Source: an uncultured Cytophagales bacterium
GTDB taxonomy: Bacteria > Bacteroidota > Bacteroidia > Cytophagales > Cyclobacteriaceae
Length of the DNA: 64,000 nt
Direction of reading: 5' to 3'
Assembly: GCA_913057175.1 (NCBI GenBank)
Contig: CAJXNP010000010.1
Coordinates: 231,389 to 295,388, forward strand
Below are positions 18,266-27,997 of this stretch, piece by piece (within the stretch, counting starts at the first letter, position 1; each line of letters begins with the position of its first letter). Made by a program: the position numbers and the translations under genes. The notes beneath the pieces were generated by a model, which was not told the origin of the DNA, ran no database searches, and saw only the letters and a list, made by a program, of their open reading frames with translations.

Positions 18266-18676
18266 TTACTCACGACTAAAATCGATCAGATCCACCAGAT
18301 AATCGTTACTGATTTTTTTGATGTAAATCAGCACCCTGTATGATCCGCCATCAAAGCTGTATTTTCCGATCACATAGGTCAATCCTTGCTGGGAAGCACC
18401 CTGGTGAATGTATTCGAAATCGGTTGGGGGATATTTCTTGAAGAAGTCTTTCAGCACAAATTCCGCCTGGGTTCTGCTGTAATTAGATTTCTCTCCGTCA
18501 AAATTTAATTCAACCGTATTGTTAAAACTCTTGATCAATTCTTTGGAACTTCCCGTTTTTAACGCTGCACGGACATTGTTAATAACCACACTCTGGGCGC
18601 CAGCGTTTACGGTTAAAAAGGAGATAAAAAGTATTGCCAAAAATATTTGAAAAAGATATTTATTCATTTTATTCAT
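18266..18676 (-). CDS. DUF4783 domain-containing secreted protein
   Basis: 136 residues with a signal peptide ending near NAGAQS (about 1-28). The mature part is a small cystatin/NTF2-like fold: NNVRAALKTGSSKELIKSFN, then FVLKDFFKKYPPTDFEYIHQG and YVIGKYSFDGGSYRVLIYIKK. This matches DUF4783, a Bacteroidota-specific periplasmic family of unknown function that is often found near nadC, as here. Confidence 0.85.
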   Translation of the reverse strand: MNKMNKYLFQIFLAILFISFLTVNAGAQSVVINNVRAALKTGSSKELIKSFNNTVELNFDGEKSNYSRTQAEFVLKDFFKKYPPTDFEYIHQGASQQGLTYVIGKYSFDGGSYRVLIYIKKISNDYLVDLIDFSRE

Positions 18677-18830
18677 ATCTGACCAAAATATAAAAAATAT
18701 AGCTAATTCTATGCCAGCATTTATTTATTTTTGCCGTCACATGACAATGGTTGGGTTTGGTCGTTTTAGCTGGATTAAATTTTCAACCAAATTAAATGAA
18801 TTATTATAAACCATAAAAACGAAAACGGAA

Positions 18831-19577
18831 ATGTATAAAATAGTTTTACTACGCCACGGCGAAAGCCAATGGAACATGGAAAACCGCTTTACAGGGTGGG
18901 CAGATGTTGATCTAACCGAAAAAGGAATCAACGAAGCAAAGTCTGCAGGAGCAACTCTGAAAGAAGAAGGTTTTAAATTTGATAAAGCCTATTCATCCGT
19001 CTTGAAAAGAGCCATCCGAACGCTTTGGCTGGTGTTGGACGAAATGGACCTGCTTTGGATACCTGTAGAAAGATCCTGGACGTTAAATGAACGTTTTTAT
19101 GGCGGATTAACGGGGTTAAACAAAAGCGAAACTGCCGAAAAATACGGCGAAGATCAAGTGCTGATATGGCGCAGAAGTTACGATACTCCTCCTCCTAAAC
19201 TCGATAAAAGCAGCGAATATTTTCCTGGTCACGATCCGAGGTACTCGGGATTGTCAACTGACGAACTTCCGGTTACGGAATGTTTGAAAGACACGGTAGA
19301 ACGAGTTGTCCCATACTGGAATAAAGTCATTGCTCCGGATATTAAAGCTGGTAAAAAGCTCGTTATTGCCGCACACGGAAATTCCCTTAGAGCGCTTGTT
19401 AAATATCTCGATAAAGTTTCTGATGAAGAGATCTTAAAGCTCAATATTCCGACCGGTATTCCACTGGTCTATGAGCTTGATGCAGAACTTCAACCCATAA
19501 AAAGCTACTATCTGGGAGATCAGGAAGCTCTGGCAGCAAAAATGGAAGCCGTAGCTAACCAGGGAAAGTCTAAATAG
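18831..19577 (+). CDS. gpmA: 2,3-bisphosphoglycerate-dependent phosphoglycerate mutase
   Basis: 248 residues. Interconverts 3- and 2-phosphoglycerate in glycolysis and gluconeogenesis. The phospho-histidine motif is [19 protein letters not shown] (about 5-23), the acid/base region is [19 protein letters not shown], and the second histidine motif is [15 protein letters not shown] near 183-197. Length and motifs fit the cofactor-dependent form. The upstream 150 bp include a TAnnTTTG-like box at 18726-18733, far from the start, so the promoter is uncertain. Confidence 0.97.
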   Translation: MYKIVLLRHGESQWNMENRFTGWADVDLTEKGINEAKSAGATLKEEGFKFDKAYSSVLKRAIRTLWLVLDEMDLLWIPVERSWTLNERFYGGLTGLNKSETAEKYGEDQVLIWRRSYDTPPPKLDKSSEYFPGHDPRYSGLSTDELPVTECLKDTVERVVPYWNKVIAPDIKAGKKLVIAAHGNSLRALVKYLDKVSDEEILKLNIPTGIPLVYELDAELQPIKSYYLGDQEALAAKMEAVANQGKSK

Positions 19578-19723
19578 TGTTTTTAAGAAAAACGTCAATC
19601 TCTGCTTTACCACGATGGCTATCGGAATCCAAAAATACTCATGTACATCATAGTGCACTGCGCTTTTTTTAGGTTACATAAGCCATGATTCTTGACGTTT
19701 TCTTAAAACCACTTGAAGTTTCA

Positions 19724-20326
19724 ATGAAGTTTATGACAAATGCCATCCGACTTCTTTTTTTAATGATGATCGTCCTTGCTGCATTTTCATGTGACAGGAT
19801 GCTGATGCAGGAAAAAAGACGCGAGATTGGAAAGATAAATTTAAAGGGATTGATGGATACACTCCATTTGGAAGTGGCATCCGCCAATCCCCTTTTAGTT
19901 AAGGAAGCGACTATTGACGGAAAATACGATACTGTTTCCATGCACCTCAACAAAGATGAGTGGCAAAAGGAGATGGGTAATTTTGTTGATCTGAAAATCC
20001 GCCCTGCTCAATTAGTTTTAGAATATACTGAAAAGATAATCCGTTCTGATTCTTCTATTCAATATCAATACCTGTCAAAAAACCCTAAAAGAGAAGATCT
20101 GGATAGTATTCTGATCATGACGGATTCAGATGATAAAATCTTGTCATTAGAAGCTTTTAAGAATGATAAAAACCTCTTCAGCACCAATCAGCAATATCTG
20201 AAAGTGAATTTTTTTACTTATACGGAAAACGCGCAACTTCCTACGGATTATCATGTTTCCGGATGGCAAAAAATCCGAACAAAGGATACGATTCGTTTTT
20301 CCGTTGATGGAATGATGAAATATTAA
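19724..20326 (+). CDS. Hypothetical lipoprotein
   Basis: 200 residues from the ATG at 19724; the sequence between an earlier ATG at 19685 and this one would push the signal peptide inward. The signal ends in the lipobox LAAFSC (about 17-22). The mature part is soluble with alternating strands (TVSMHLNKDEWQKEMGNF, FTYTENAQLPTDYHVSGWQK). I do not recognise the family. The stop overlaps by 4 bp that of the convergent universal stress protein gene. Confidence 0.7.
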   Translation: MKFMTNAIRLLFLMMIVLAAFSCDRMLMQEKRREIGKINLKGLMDTLHLEVASANPLLVKEATIDGKYDTVSMHLNKDEWQKEMGNFVDLKIRPAQLVLEYTEKIIRSDSSIQYQYLSKNPKREDLDSILIMTDSDDKILSLEAFKNDKNLFSTNQQYLKVNFFTYTENAQLPTDYHVSGWQKIRTKDTIRFSVDGMMKY

Positions 20327-21249
20327 GTGTCGATCAAGGCCTCGAGGAAGCTTAAGTTTTTATTTTTCTCTTTGGCAATAAACAACGAAAAGTGGGTATT
20401 AATACTGATAAGTTTATCTGCGACACTACCCAAAACAAGCGAAGCTGCCATGGTACGGCCGCGGGAACCCACGATGATTCCCGATGCTTTTTCTTTTACT
20501 GCATATTTCAATATTTGTTCTGCTATTGAATTGTTTTCGTTCAGAACATAATTGCAAGTTAGGTTCTTCGCCTCTTCACCAATAATTTCCTTTATCCGGT
20601 TAAATTCCTTTGTGGAATTTTCCTTCATTACTTGTGCAAATTCTTCGTAAGATTTGCCACTTGTATGATATCCTGAAGGGACTTCATAAAAATGAACACA
20701 ATTTACCTTGATAGTTGGATATTCCTTAAATAAAAATAATGCCTGTCGAACTGCCAGAATAGATGGTTCTGAAAAGTCTATAGGAACAATTACCTCATTT
20801 GGATTTTCCTGAACGACCTCCGGAATAAAGGACACCGAACATGAGCAGGTCCGGGCGATCTTATTTGCTGAAACACCTGAACCTTCAGAGGTTATTTTTT
20901 TCCCTAAAAGTAAAAGGTCTACATCTTTTATTTTTGTCCATTTTAAGATCTTCTTGGTAGGATCGCCATCGTCTACGAAGATATCATAATCTGAATTCAT
21001 AGCACCCGCAGAAGAAGACTTGATCTTCTCCTCAATCATTTTTTTAATTTGTTCATCCAAAGGCGCTACTACATCCGGATGTTTTTCTTCAATTTTATCA
21101 TCCAGGTCAAGGTTTTTTTGAATATTGAGAAAATAGACTTTGTAAATTTCTGAAATGTGACTTAATCGAATTACACGATCAATAAGTGCATCGTCATTTT
21201 TCGAAAGGTCTAGGGCAACAAGAATGGTGTTTATCTTATATTTTTCCAT
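20323..21249 (-). CDS. Universal stress protein, tandem UspA domains
   Basis: 308 residues holding two UspA domains (about 1-145 and 150-295). The second domain has the nucleotide-binding pattern IIVGSRGRTMAASLVLGSVA. The first domain keeps the fold (ILVALDLSKNDDALIDRVIR, VDLLLLGKK) but its loop, KITSEGSGVSANKIA, lacks the usual G-x2-G-x9-G spacing, so ATP binding may sit in the C-terminal domain only. Tandem Usp proteins are common in Bacteroidota; the stress involved is unknown. Confidence 0.92.
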   Translation of the reverse strand: MEKYKINTILVALDLSKNDDALIDRVIRLSHISEIYKVYFLNIQKNLDLDDKIEEKHPDVVAPLDEQIKKMIEEKIKSSSAGAMNSDYDIFVDDGDPTKKILKWTKIKDVDLLLLGKKITSEGSGVSANKIARTCSCSVSFIPEVVQENPNEVIVPIDFSEPSILAVRQALFLFKEYPTIKVNCVHFYEVPSGYHTSGKSYEEFAQVMKENSTKEFNRIKEIIGEEAKNLTCNYVLNENNSIAEQILKYAVKEKASGIIVGSRGRTMAASLVLGSVADKLISINTHFSLFIAKEKNKNLSFLEALIDT

Positions 21250-21361
21250 TGCTATAAGGTCAAATTCAGAATTGAATCGTAATTTATTAGCATTTCAATA
21301 ATTTACTCAATTTCTTTGCAGAAAATTTGAGAAATAAGTGAGTAGAATATCAAACGAAAAC

Positions 21362-21709
21362 ATGGAGAAGAAAAGCTGGATGCTGAAATTGCAGGATAAA
21401 TGGGAACTTGACAGCCTGTTTCAGGTGGTGATCGTTTTGATTGTATTTGGCCTGACCGGCACAACCATTGCCATGACTAAAATATTCTTTATGTCTATTT
21501 TCGGTATGGAAGACGCCAGCATCTGGGTAAAAATTCTATTTGGGATAATTGCTTATCAGATATTGATTCTCATTTTCGGCACTTTGTTCGGACAGTTCAA
21601 ATTCTTTTGGAAAAAGGAAAAAAAATTAGTGAAGGGTATTGGAAAGTTGTTTAAATGGATCTTTACCCTGCCCGTGCGTGCATTGCGAACGATCAATCAA
21701 AATAACTGA
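21362..21709 (+). CDS. Small DUF6787-like membrane protein
   Basis: 115 residues from the ATG at 21362 (MEKKSWMLKLQDKWELDSLF); a GTG at 21338 would add eight residues. It has two membrane helices (about 20-42 and 55-78) and a basic C-terminal tail. WMLKLQDKWELDSLFQVVIV followed by FGLTGTTIA is the pattern seen in a conserved small membrane family of Bacteroidota; I place it in DUF6787 with moderate confidence. Role unknown. Confidence 0.7.
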   Translation: MEKKSWMLKLQDKWELDSLFQVVIVLIVFGLTGTTIAMTKIFFMSIFGMEDASIWVKILFGIIAYQILILIFGTLFGQFKFFWKKEKKLVKGIGKLFKWIFTLPVRALRTINQNN

Positions 21710-21765
21710 TATTTCCTTTTCAGCTTTTCTCATGCTATTTTAGGACTTAAGGTAAATGAGAAAAC

Positions 21766-23070
21766 ATGAAAACACTTTTTACGACTATCCTCTTCTACAC
21801 AATCGCAATCAATTTGCTCGGCCAGAATCTCGACAAGGAAGTAAACGCGATTTACCCAGAAATAGAAAAATTATATATTCACCTGCATCAAAATCCTGAA
21901 CTTTCATTTCAGGAAGTAGAAACCTCCAAAACACTGGCTTCGGAGCTGGAAAAAATCGGTTTTGAAGTCACTCAAAACATCGGCGGTTATGGCTTGGTCG
22001 GCGTATTAAAAAATGGCTCTGGCCCCGTTATTCTTGTTCGTACAGATATGGATGCTCTCCCGGTTGTTGAGCAAACCGGATTGTCTTATGCCAGTACCAT
22101 CAAGACCGAGTTGAATAACAACGAAGTCGGTACGATGCATGCATGTGGCCACGATGTTCATATGTCGGTATTTGTCGGGACCGCACAGATCCTGGCAGAC
22201 CTGAAGAATAAATGGAAAGGAACCCTGGTTTTCGTTGCCCAACCTGCGGAGGAAAGGGCAAGTGGGGCCGAAGCCATGATTGAGGATGGTCTGTATCAGA
22301 AATTCCCCGTGCCCGATTATGGCATTTCATTGCACACAAATGCCGCTATTCCAGCTGGAAAAGTGGGTGTCCGAAGTGGCTATGCCCTTGCGAATGTCGA
22401 TATGATTGACATAACTGTTTATGGCAAAGGAGGCCACGGCGCTTATCCTCACATGACCATTGATCCGGTTGTGCTTAGCGCGAGGATAATCCTGGCTTTG
22501 CAAACTATTGTCAGTCGCGAGCTTTCTCCTTTGGAACCGGCTGTTGTGACAGTAGGATCCATTCACGGAGGGAATAAGGGAAATGTCATTCCCGGTGAGG
22601 TGAAGCTGGAATTAACCATTCGGTCCTACACCGAAGAGGTGAGAAGTGCAACCATCGAAAAAATAAAGCGGATCTGTAATGGAATTGCATTTTCTGCCGG
22701 TTTACCAGAAGATAAGTATCCGGAAGTTTTCATTCGTGATGAATCTACTTACAGTTTGTACAATGACCCAGACCTGACCAATCGATTGAAAGTTGTATTT
22801 GAAAAAAGTATTGGCGCTGAAAATGTTCTTGAAACTGAGCCTACCATGGGCGGAGAGGACTTCAGCATGTTTGGCAGGACGGATGAAAAAGTGCCCATTT
22901 TACAATATTGGCTGGGTACAGTTGATCCTGAAGTAAAGAAAAAAGCGGATAGGGGAGAAATCGAATTACCATCGCTACATTCACCGTTTTATGCTCCACT
23001 TCCCGAACCAACTCTTAAAACAGGCATTAAAACGATGACTGCCGGGGTACTGGATTTGCTTAACAATTGA
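21766..23070 (+). CDS. Secreted M20-family amidohydrolase/peptidase
   Basis: 434 residues with a signal peptide (about 1-20, ending near LLGQN). The M20D pattern is clear: HLHQNPELSFQEVETS, VRTDMDALPVVEQTG, MHACGHDVHMSVFVGTAQ (metal ligands), VFVAQPAEERASGAEAM, VTVGSIHGGNKGNVIPGEV and MGGEDFSMFG. Such enzymes hydrolyse N-acyl or N-carbamoyl amino acids or peptides; the exact substrate is not predictable. One base separates its stop from the next gene, so the two are probably co-transcribed. Confidence 0.93.
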   Translation: MKTLFTTILFYTIAINLLGQNLDKEVNAIYPEIEKLYIHLHQNPELSFQEVETSKTLASELEKIGFEVTQNIGGYGLVGVLKNGSGPVILVRTDMDALPVVEQTGLSYASTIKTELNNNEVGTMHACGHDVHMSVFVGTAQILADLKNKWKGTLVFVAQPAEERASGAEAMIEDGLYQKFPVPDYGISLHTNAAIPAGKVGVRSGYALANVDMIDITVYGKGGHGAYPHMTIDPVVLSARIILALQTIVSRELSPLEPAVVTVGSIHGGNKGNVIPGEVKLELTIRSYTEEVRSATIEKIKRICNGIAFSAGLPEDKYPEVFIRDESTYSLYNDPDLTNRLKVVFEKSIGAENVLETEPTMGGEDFSMFGRTDEKVPILQYWLGTVDPEVKKKADRGEIELPSLHSPFYAPLPEPTLKTGIKTMTAGVLDLLNN

Positions 23071-23071
23071 A

Positions 23072-23830
23072 ATGGAATTTGATTTTTTAGAAATCGGCCT
23101 GGTCATTGGAGCTGGGATAATCGCAGGATTTTTTAATACCGTGGCTGGAGGAGGTAGTTTATTGACACTTCCCATCCTGATCATGTACATTGGTCTTCCT
23201 CCCTCGATTGCGAATGCCACCAACCGGGTCGCCATATTTTCGCAAAATGTTTTTGCCATTGCCGGGTTTAAAAGTAAAGGTGTTAGCGACTTTAAATACA
23301 GTTTACTACTTGGAATTTCGGCATTATTGGGTGCTATTATCGGAGCAAAAATTGCGGTGGATATTAAAGGAGAGCTCTTTAACAGGATCCTGGCAATCAT
23401 CATGGTAGCAGTTGTCTTACTAACACTTTTCAAAAGGAAGAAAGCTGAAACAGACCAAAGTGAAAGCCTTACCATTCCACAAAAAATTATCACAACAGTG
23501 GTCTTTTTTCTTATTGGAATTTACGGCGGATTTATTCAGGCCGGTGTTGGGTTTTTAATCATCGCTGCCCTGACAAATCTGAATGGTTTTTCATTGATTA
23601 AAACAAACGCCATAAAGGTTTTTGTTGTTTTCATTTACACCATTGCAGCATTGTTGGTGTTTATTCTTGAGGGGCAGGTAAATTGGATCTATGGAGTTAT
23701 CCTGGCCATAGGAAATTCGCTCGGAGCATGGTTTGCCAGCAGGTGGTCAGTGAAAAAAGGCGACAAAGTAGTCGGCAGGATATTGGTTGTGGCCGTTATC
23801 ATTCTAGCCGTCAAACTGTGGTTTTTTTAA
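23072..23830 (+). CDS. TauE/SafE-family (sulfite exporter-like) permease
   Basis: 252 residues with about eight membrane helices. The family's two-fold repeat is seen as AGIIAGFFNTVAGGGSLLTLP near the N-terminus and IGIYGGFIQAGVGFLIIAAL at about 150-170. Members export organosulfur anions or related small organic acids, but annotation at substrate level is not safe. It follows the M20 amidohydrolase by one base; a joint role in amino acid or organic acid handling is possible. Confidence 0.92.
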   Translation: MEFDFLEIGLVIGAGIIAGFFNTVAGGGSLLTLPILIMYIGLPPSIANATNRVAIFSQNVFAIAGFKSKGVSDFKYSLLLGISALLGAIIGAKIAVDIKGELFNRILAIIMVAVVLLTLFKRKKAETDQSESLTIPQKIITTVVFFLIGIYGGFIQAGVGFLIIAALTNLNGFSLIKTNAIKVFVVFIYTIAALLVFILEGQVNWIYGVILAIGNSLGAWFASRWSVKKGDKVVGRILVVAVIILAVKLWFF

Positions 23831-23887
23831 AAATATTCTATATTTAAACTTGTATTATTTCAAATAAACTCAGCTAATCGAACGATC

Positions 23888-24475
23888 ATGAAAATCCAAC
23901 CAAAAAGCATTAATATTCTCTCATTTATTGTAATGGTTATTTTTATTTCTTCGTGCACCTCATCAAAAAAATTTGATTTTGCGAGTGCCTATAAATTCAG
24001 AACTATCAAGCATAATCTGGCAGAAGATACCAAACCAGCTGAACTAAATGAAGAAAAATTAACAACATCAACAGAAATTACTACCCAAAAGGATATTACT
24101 GCTGAACTCTCCGATTCCCAGAAAAAAATCCTTCAGGAAATGGCTTTAATGAAAGGAGGAGAATCGCTTTCTGAAAACGAACTAAAAGAAAGGGTGCAAT
24201 CGCTCGACAAAAAAGAAAAGAAAAAATTGCGCAAAGAGCTAATGGTCGAGCTGAAATCGGAAATGAAAAACCTAAAGTCAATGGAGAAAAATGATATTTC
24301 TTCAACCAGCAAGACTTCTGAACTGGTAGGTTATACCCGAACAGGTGTCATCATTGGTGCAATAGGTGTAATTGTCTTGATTTTAGGGGCGATATTTGGA
24401 GTTGGAGCGTTAACTGCTGCAGGAGCCATATTGATTATAGGTGGGGTTGTCTTTATACTGATCGATGTGATTTAG
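23888..24475 (+). CDS. Hypothetical lipoprotein with C-terminal membrane helices
   Basis: 195 residues. Lipobox ISSC at about 22-25, then a charged, coiled-coil-prone Lys/Glu region (about 70-145, with SLDKKEKKKLRKEL) and a glycine-rich double membrane segment at the end (about 150-193, VGYTRTGVIIGAIGVIVLIL then FGVGALTAAGAILIIGG). This layout is frequent among small Bacteroidota envelope proteins of unknown function. No specific family recognised. Confidence 0.7.
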   Translation: MKIQPKSINILSFIVMVIFISSCTSSKKFDFASAYKFRTIKHNLAEDTKPAELNEEKLTTSTEITTQKDITAELSDSQKKILQEMALMKGGESLSENELKERVQSLDKKEKKKLRKELMVELKSEMKNLKSMEKNDISSTSKTSELVGYTRTGVIIGAIGVIVLILGAIFGVGALTAAGAILIIGGVVFILIDVI

Positions 24476-24489
24476 AAATCTATTAACCA

Positions 24490-24837
24490 TTAAAAAGCAT
24501 CCTCCAAATGTTCAATTTCGGGGATGCTTTTTTTTGTAATGCTAATGATATCAAATCGGATGTTGCCATTCCAATTGATTGCATCCACATAGTTCTCCGA
24601 AGCCATTTGTATCAATTCGATTTTTCGTTCATTTACAAAATCTTCCGGTTCTCCAAAAGCATTATTCTTACGAAATTTCACCTCTACAAAGACCAAAAAG
24701 TCTTCCTTTCTGCAGATAATATCCACTTCCGCACGTTTATACCGGTAGTTTCGATCAAGGATCTCAAAGCCATTATTAATTAAAAAGTTGACAGCAAGTT
24801 GCTCTCCCTCAGCACCAATTTCATTTTTTAAAGTCAT
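24490..24837 (-). CDS. YraN/UPF0102 family endonuclease-like protein
   Basis: 115 residues, full length for UPF0102. Motifs: GAEGEQLAVNFLINNGFEILDRNYRYKRAEVDIICR with the E-x-D-I core, VFVEVKFRKNNAFGEP with the E-x-K catalytic pair of Holliday-junction-resolvase-like nucleases, and NIRFDIISI. The fold is restriction-endonuclease-like; a nuclease role is inferred from family structure. Convergent with the upstream lipoprotein gene. Confidence 0.95.
   Translation of the reverse strand: MTLKNEIGAEGEQLAVNFLINNGFEILDRNYRYKRAEVDIICRKEDFLVFVEVKFRKNNAFGEPEDFVNERKIELIQMASENYVDAINWNGNIRFDIISITKKSIPEIEHLEDAF
24492..24536 (+). terminator. Intrinsic terminator overlapping the end of yraN
   Basis: AAAAAGCATCC pairs with GGATGCTTTTT across an 18-20-nt loop, followed by further T. 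It serves the rightward lipoprotein gene and lies inside the last codons of the convergent yraN gene. Confidence 0.7.
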
Positions 24838-24951
24838 TCAATAAAGCTAAATGATAAGTGAGAATAATAAAAAATAATATCACGTTGGTTTTCTCCCTTC
24901 CTGCCCAATTACTTATTATTGCTTTGTCAATTAGAAATTTCAGTTTACCAA

Positions 24952-25932
24952 ATGGAAAAATTATATCCCTTAAAATTTCAAACCATTTTTAAAGACAAGA
25001 TCTGGGGAGGAAATAAAATTAAAACTGTGCTCGAAAAGGATTTTTCACCATTGCCAAATTGTGGGGAAACCTGGGAAATATCGGGAGTAAGTGGTAATGT
25101 GTCTGTTGTGAACGATGGAGATCTAAAAGGTAAAGACCTGAAAAGCTTAATCAACGAGTATAAGGGAAAACTTGTGGGAGAAAAGGTCTACCGGAAATTT
25201 GGTGACGACTTTCCATTGCTAATTAAATTTATAGATGCCAACGACGACTTGTCTATCCAGGTCCATCCGGATGATGAGTTGGGAATGAAGCGACACAATT
25301 CTTTTGGCAAGACAGAAATGTGGTATGTGATACAAGCTGATCCCGGATCCTCATTGATTTCCGGCTTCAACCAGGAAGTGAGCAGAGAAAAATATATCGA
25401 ATATTTTGAAGCAGGAAAACTTACCGATATTCTCAATCGTGAGGAAGTAAATGATGAAGATGTATTCTTTCTTCCGGCTGGCCGTGTTCACACGATCGGC
25501 AAAGGATTATTGATCGCAGAGATCCAGCAAACATCAGATATCACCTATCGGATATATGATTTTGACCGGGTAGATGATAAAGGGAATAAAAGAGAATTGC
25601 ATGTGGAGGAAGCTTTGGATGCGATAGATTACAACTACTACGATCAATACAAAACCAACTATTCAAGGAAATTGAATGAAGTGGTAAAAATGGTCGGCTG
25701 TCAGTATTTCACAACGAACAAATTGCATTTCGATACGAATGTTGCGCGAGATCATTCAAATCTGGATTGCTTTAAGATCCTAATCTGTGTAGAGGGTGTA
25801 CTTTCCCTTGAATATGACCAGGGTAAAATAGATATGAAAAAAGGAGATGCAGTATTGGTTCCGGCTACTATTAAAAAATATTCGTTAAACCCATCCGGGG
25901 AATTTAAAGTTCTCGAATCGTATATCGAATAA
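24952..25932 (+). CDS. manA: Type I phosphomannose isomerase
   Basis: 326 residues from the ATG at 24952 (MEKLYPLKFQTIFKDKIWGG); an upstream TTG at 24919 is less likely. It interconverts fructose-6-phosphate and mannose-6-phosphate, feeding GDP-mannose synthesis. Zinc-binding motifs are visible: IQVHPDDELG, KTEMWYVI, VFFLPAGRVHTIGKGLLIAE and the catalytic-region Arg in TYRIYDFDR. This is the compact class I form usual in Bacteroidota and Firmicutes. lipB follows after 14 bp. Confidence 0.95.
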   Translation: MEKLYPLKFQTIFKDKIWGGNKIKTVLEKDFSPLPNCGETWEISGVSGNVSVVNDGDLKGKDLKSLINEYKGKLVGEKVYRKFGDDFPLLIKFIDANDDLSIQVHPDDELGMKRHNSFGKTEMWYVIQADPGSSLISGFNQEVSREKYIEYFEAGKLTDILNREEVNDEDVFFLPAGRVHTIGKGLLIAEIQQTSDITYRIYDFDRVDDKGNKRELHVEEALDAIDYNYYDQYKTNYSRKLNEVVKMVGCQYFTTNKLHFDTNVARDHSNLDCFKILICVEGVLSLEYDQGKIDMKKGDAVLVPATIKKYSLNPSGEFKVLESYIE

Positions 25933-25946
25933 AGAAAGGCGAAGAA

Positions 25947-26696
25947 TTGAACACCATTATTAATAAACAAGTTTCGTGCATCAATCTCGGTCTGATTGAC
26001 TACAAGGAAGCCTGGGATTACCAGGAAAAACTTTTTCATCAAACGGTCAACATAAAAATCAGTAATCGCAAACTCCTTGAAAGCGAGCAGGCCCAAACTC
26101 CCAATTACCTTTTATTCTGTGAGCACCCACACGTTTATACTTTGGGAAAAAGTGGCAAACCCGAAAACCTTTTGCTCGATGAAAAGGGTTTGAGAAAAGA
26201 AGGAGCTCAATATTACAAAATTAACCGCGGCGGAGATATCACTTATCATGGCCCCGGTCAATTGGTGGTTTATCCTATTTTAGATCTCGACAATTTTTTT
26301 ACTGATATTCACAAGTATCTCAGGCTTTTGGAGGAAGCCGTTATCCAAACGTTAGCAGAATACGATGTGTCAGCCGGAAGAATTGATGGATTAACAGGTG
26401 TATGGTTAGATTTCAATAATGGAACAAATCCAAGAAAGATCTGCGCAATGGGCGTCAAAACCAGCCGGTGGGTCACCATGCATGGACTTGCGCTTAACGT
26501 CAATTCAGATATCAATTATTTCAAACACATCATTCCCTGTGGGATTGATGATAAAGCCGTAACATCCCTCCACCTGGAATTAGGATCTGAAGTTCCTATG
26601 AATAAAATTCAGTCCAAATTACAGAGACATTTGGTGGAATTATTTGAAATGGAAGTTGAGCCTGATAGCAAGTTTCAAAAATCTGGCATAAGGTAA
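25947..26696 (+). CDS. lipB: Octanoyltransferase LipB
   Basis: 249 residues. Transfers octanoate from acyl carrier protein to lipoyl domains, the first step of protein lipoylation. Motifs: PHVYTLGKSGKPENLL, NRGGDITYHGPGQLVVYPIL, KICAMGVKTSRWVTMHGLALN with the catalytic lysine, and IIPCGIDDKAVTSL with the acyl-accepting cysteine. The start is TTG at 25947 (MNTIINKQVSCINLG); no ATG lies near the expected N-terminus. An AAGAAAGGCGAAG stretch just upstream could serve as ribosome site. Confidence 0.95.
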   Translation: MNTIINKQVSCINLGLIDYKEAWDYQEKLFHQTVNIKISNRKLLESEQAQTPNYLLFCEHPHVYTLGKSGKPENLLLDEKGLRKEGAQYYKINRGGDITYHGPGQLVVYPILDLDNFFTDIHKYLRLLEEAVIQTLAEYDVSAGRIDGLTGVWLDFNNGTNPRKICAMGVKTSRWVTMHGLALNVNSDINYFKHIIPCGIDDKAVTSLHLELGSEVPMNKIQSKLQRHLVELFEMEVEPDSKFQKSGIR

Positions 26697-26834
26697 ATTC
26701 CTATTTACTAAAGTCTTATAAGTCGGATATCTTCAATTTACAAATCCCTTTAACCTTGGCAACCTTTCAACTTTTTCGTTATCTTACTTTTCTGAGGACA
26801 ATTTTTTACCACACCTAACCGTGAGTTGACATTT

Positions 26835-27983
26835 ATGAAAAAGGAAAGAATACTGTCTGTGGACATGCTCCGCGGCCTGGTCATGGTCATCATGGCGCTT
26901 GATCATATTAGGGACTACAGTACTTTTTATCATTTTGATCCCGAAGATTTATCTCAAACCACTATCCCGTTGTTTTTTACCCGCTGGATCACCCATTTTT
27001 GCGCTCCCGTTTTCATGTTTGTTGCAGGAACCGGAACCGGATTAGGAGAAATCTACGGGAAATCCAAAAAACAATTATCTCATTTTTTGTGGACACGCGG
27101 ATTGTGGCTGATCTTTTTAGAGTTTACCGTCATCAGGTTTTCCTGGTTTTTTAATTTTGATTACTCCCTGTTTCCGCTACTCGTCATCTGGGCACTTGGG
27201 ATTTGTATGGTTTTACTGGCCACACTCATTCATTTGCCGAAAAAGGTTTTATTAATTGGTGGACTGATTATGGTGTTTGGTCATAATTTGCTGGATGGCA
27301 TTCAGCCGGAAAGTTTTGGGTCACTCAGTGCCCTTTGGAAGGTCCTGCATGTTGAGTCTATGATTCCGTTAGAAAACTTTACCATTTATGTGGTTTATCC
27401 AGTCGTACCCTGGATTGGGGTCATGACACTGGGATACCTGTTCGCCGATTTTTATAAATTAGATTCAAAAGTCCGGCAGAAAAGAATGCTCTGGTTGGGC
27501 GTTCTGTTAACGGCATTGTTTATCATCATCCGGGGAATAAACAGTTATGGTGATATGCATCCCTGGTCTCAACAGCCAACATTTGGTCTGACTATAGCTT
27601 CGTTTCTTAACACTACCAAGTATCCGCCTTCACTTGTTTACCTATTGATGACAATCGGACCATCGATCATTCTTTTGGTCGTATTTGAAAAGATCAGCGG
27701 GCCTGTCAGCAAATTTCTGATCGTGTTTGGCCGGGTACCCATGTTCTATTATGTGTTACATCTTTATTTGATTCATACCATATCCGTAATCCTGGGATTG
27801 TATCAAGGCTTTACATTCGATGAAATGACTGTACTTTTTCTCAATTTACCACCGGAATTTGGGTTTGGGCTACCAATCACCTATTTGCTTTGGATATTGG
27901 TGGTTGCAATCCTTTTCCCATTATGTTTATGGTATATGAATTTAAAAAAGAGGAAAAAGCATCCGATATTTTCATACATCTAG
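26835..27983 (+). CDS. DUF1624/heparan-alpha-glucosaminide acetyltransferase-like membrane protein
   Basis: 382 residues from the ATG at 26835, with about ten membrane helices. The N-terminus RILSVDMLRGLVMVIMALDHIRDYS carries the DxxRG and H that mark DUF1624 and related acyltransferase-fold proteins. Later PVFMFVAGTGTGLGE and FGRVPMFYYVLHLYLIHTIS are typical. Members likely move acyl groups across the membrane; substrate unknown. It converges on the EamA gene. Confidence 0.88.
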   Translation: MKKERILSVDMLRGLVMVIMALDHIRDYSTFYHFDPEDLSQTTIPLFFTRWITHFCAPVFMFVAGTGTGLGEIYGKSKKQLSHFLWTRGLWLIFLEFTVIRFSWFFNFDYSLFPLLVIWALGICMVLLATLIHLPKKVLLIGGLIMVFGHNLLDGIQPESFGSLSALWKVLHVESMIPLENFTIYVVYPVVPWIGVMTLGYLFADFYKLDSKVRQKRMLWLGVLLTALFIIIRGINSYGDMHPWSQQPTFGLTIASFLNTTKYPPSLVYLLMTIGPSIILLVVFEKISGPVSKFLIVFGRVPMFYYVLHLYLIHTISVILGLYQGFTFDEMTVLFLNLPPEFGFGLPITYLLWILVVAILFPLCLWYMNLKKRKKHPIFSYI

Positions 27984-27997
27984 ATAACAAAAGAAGG

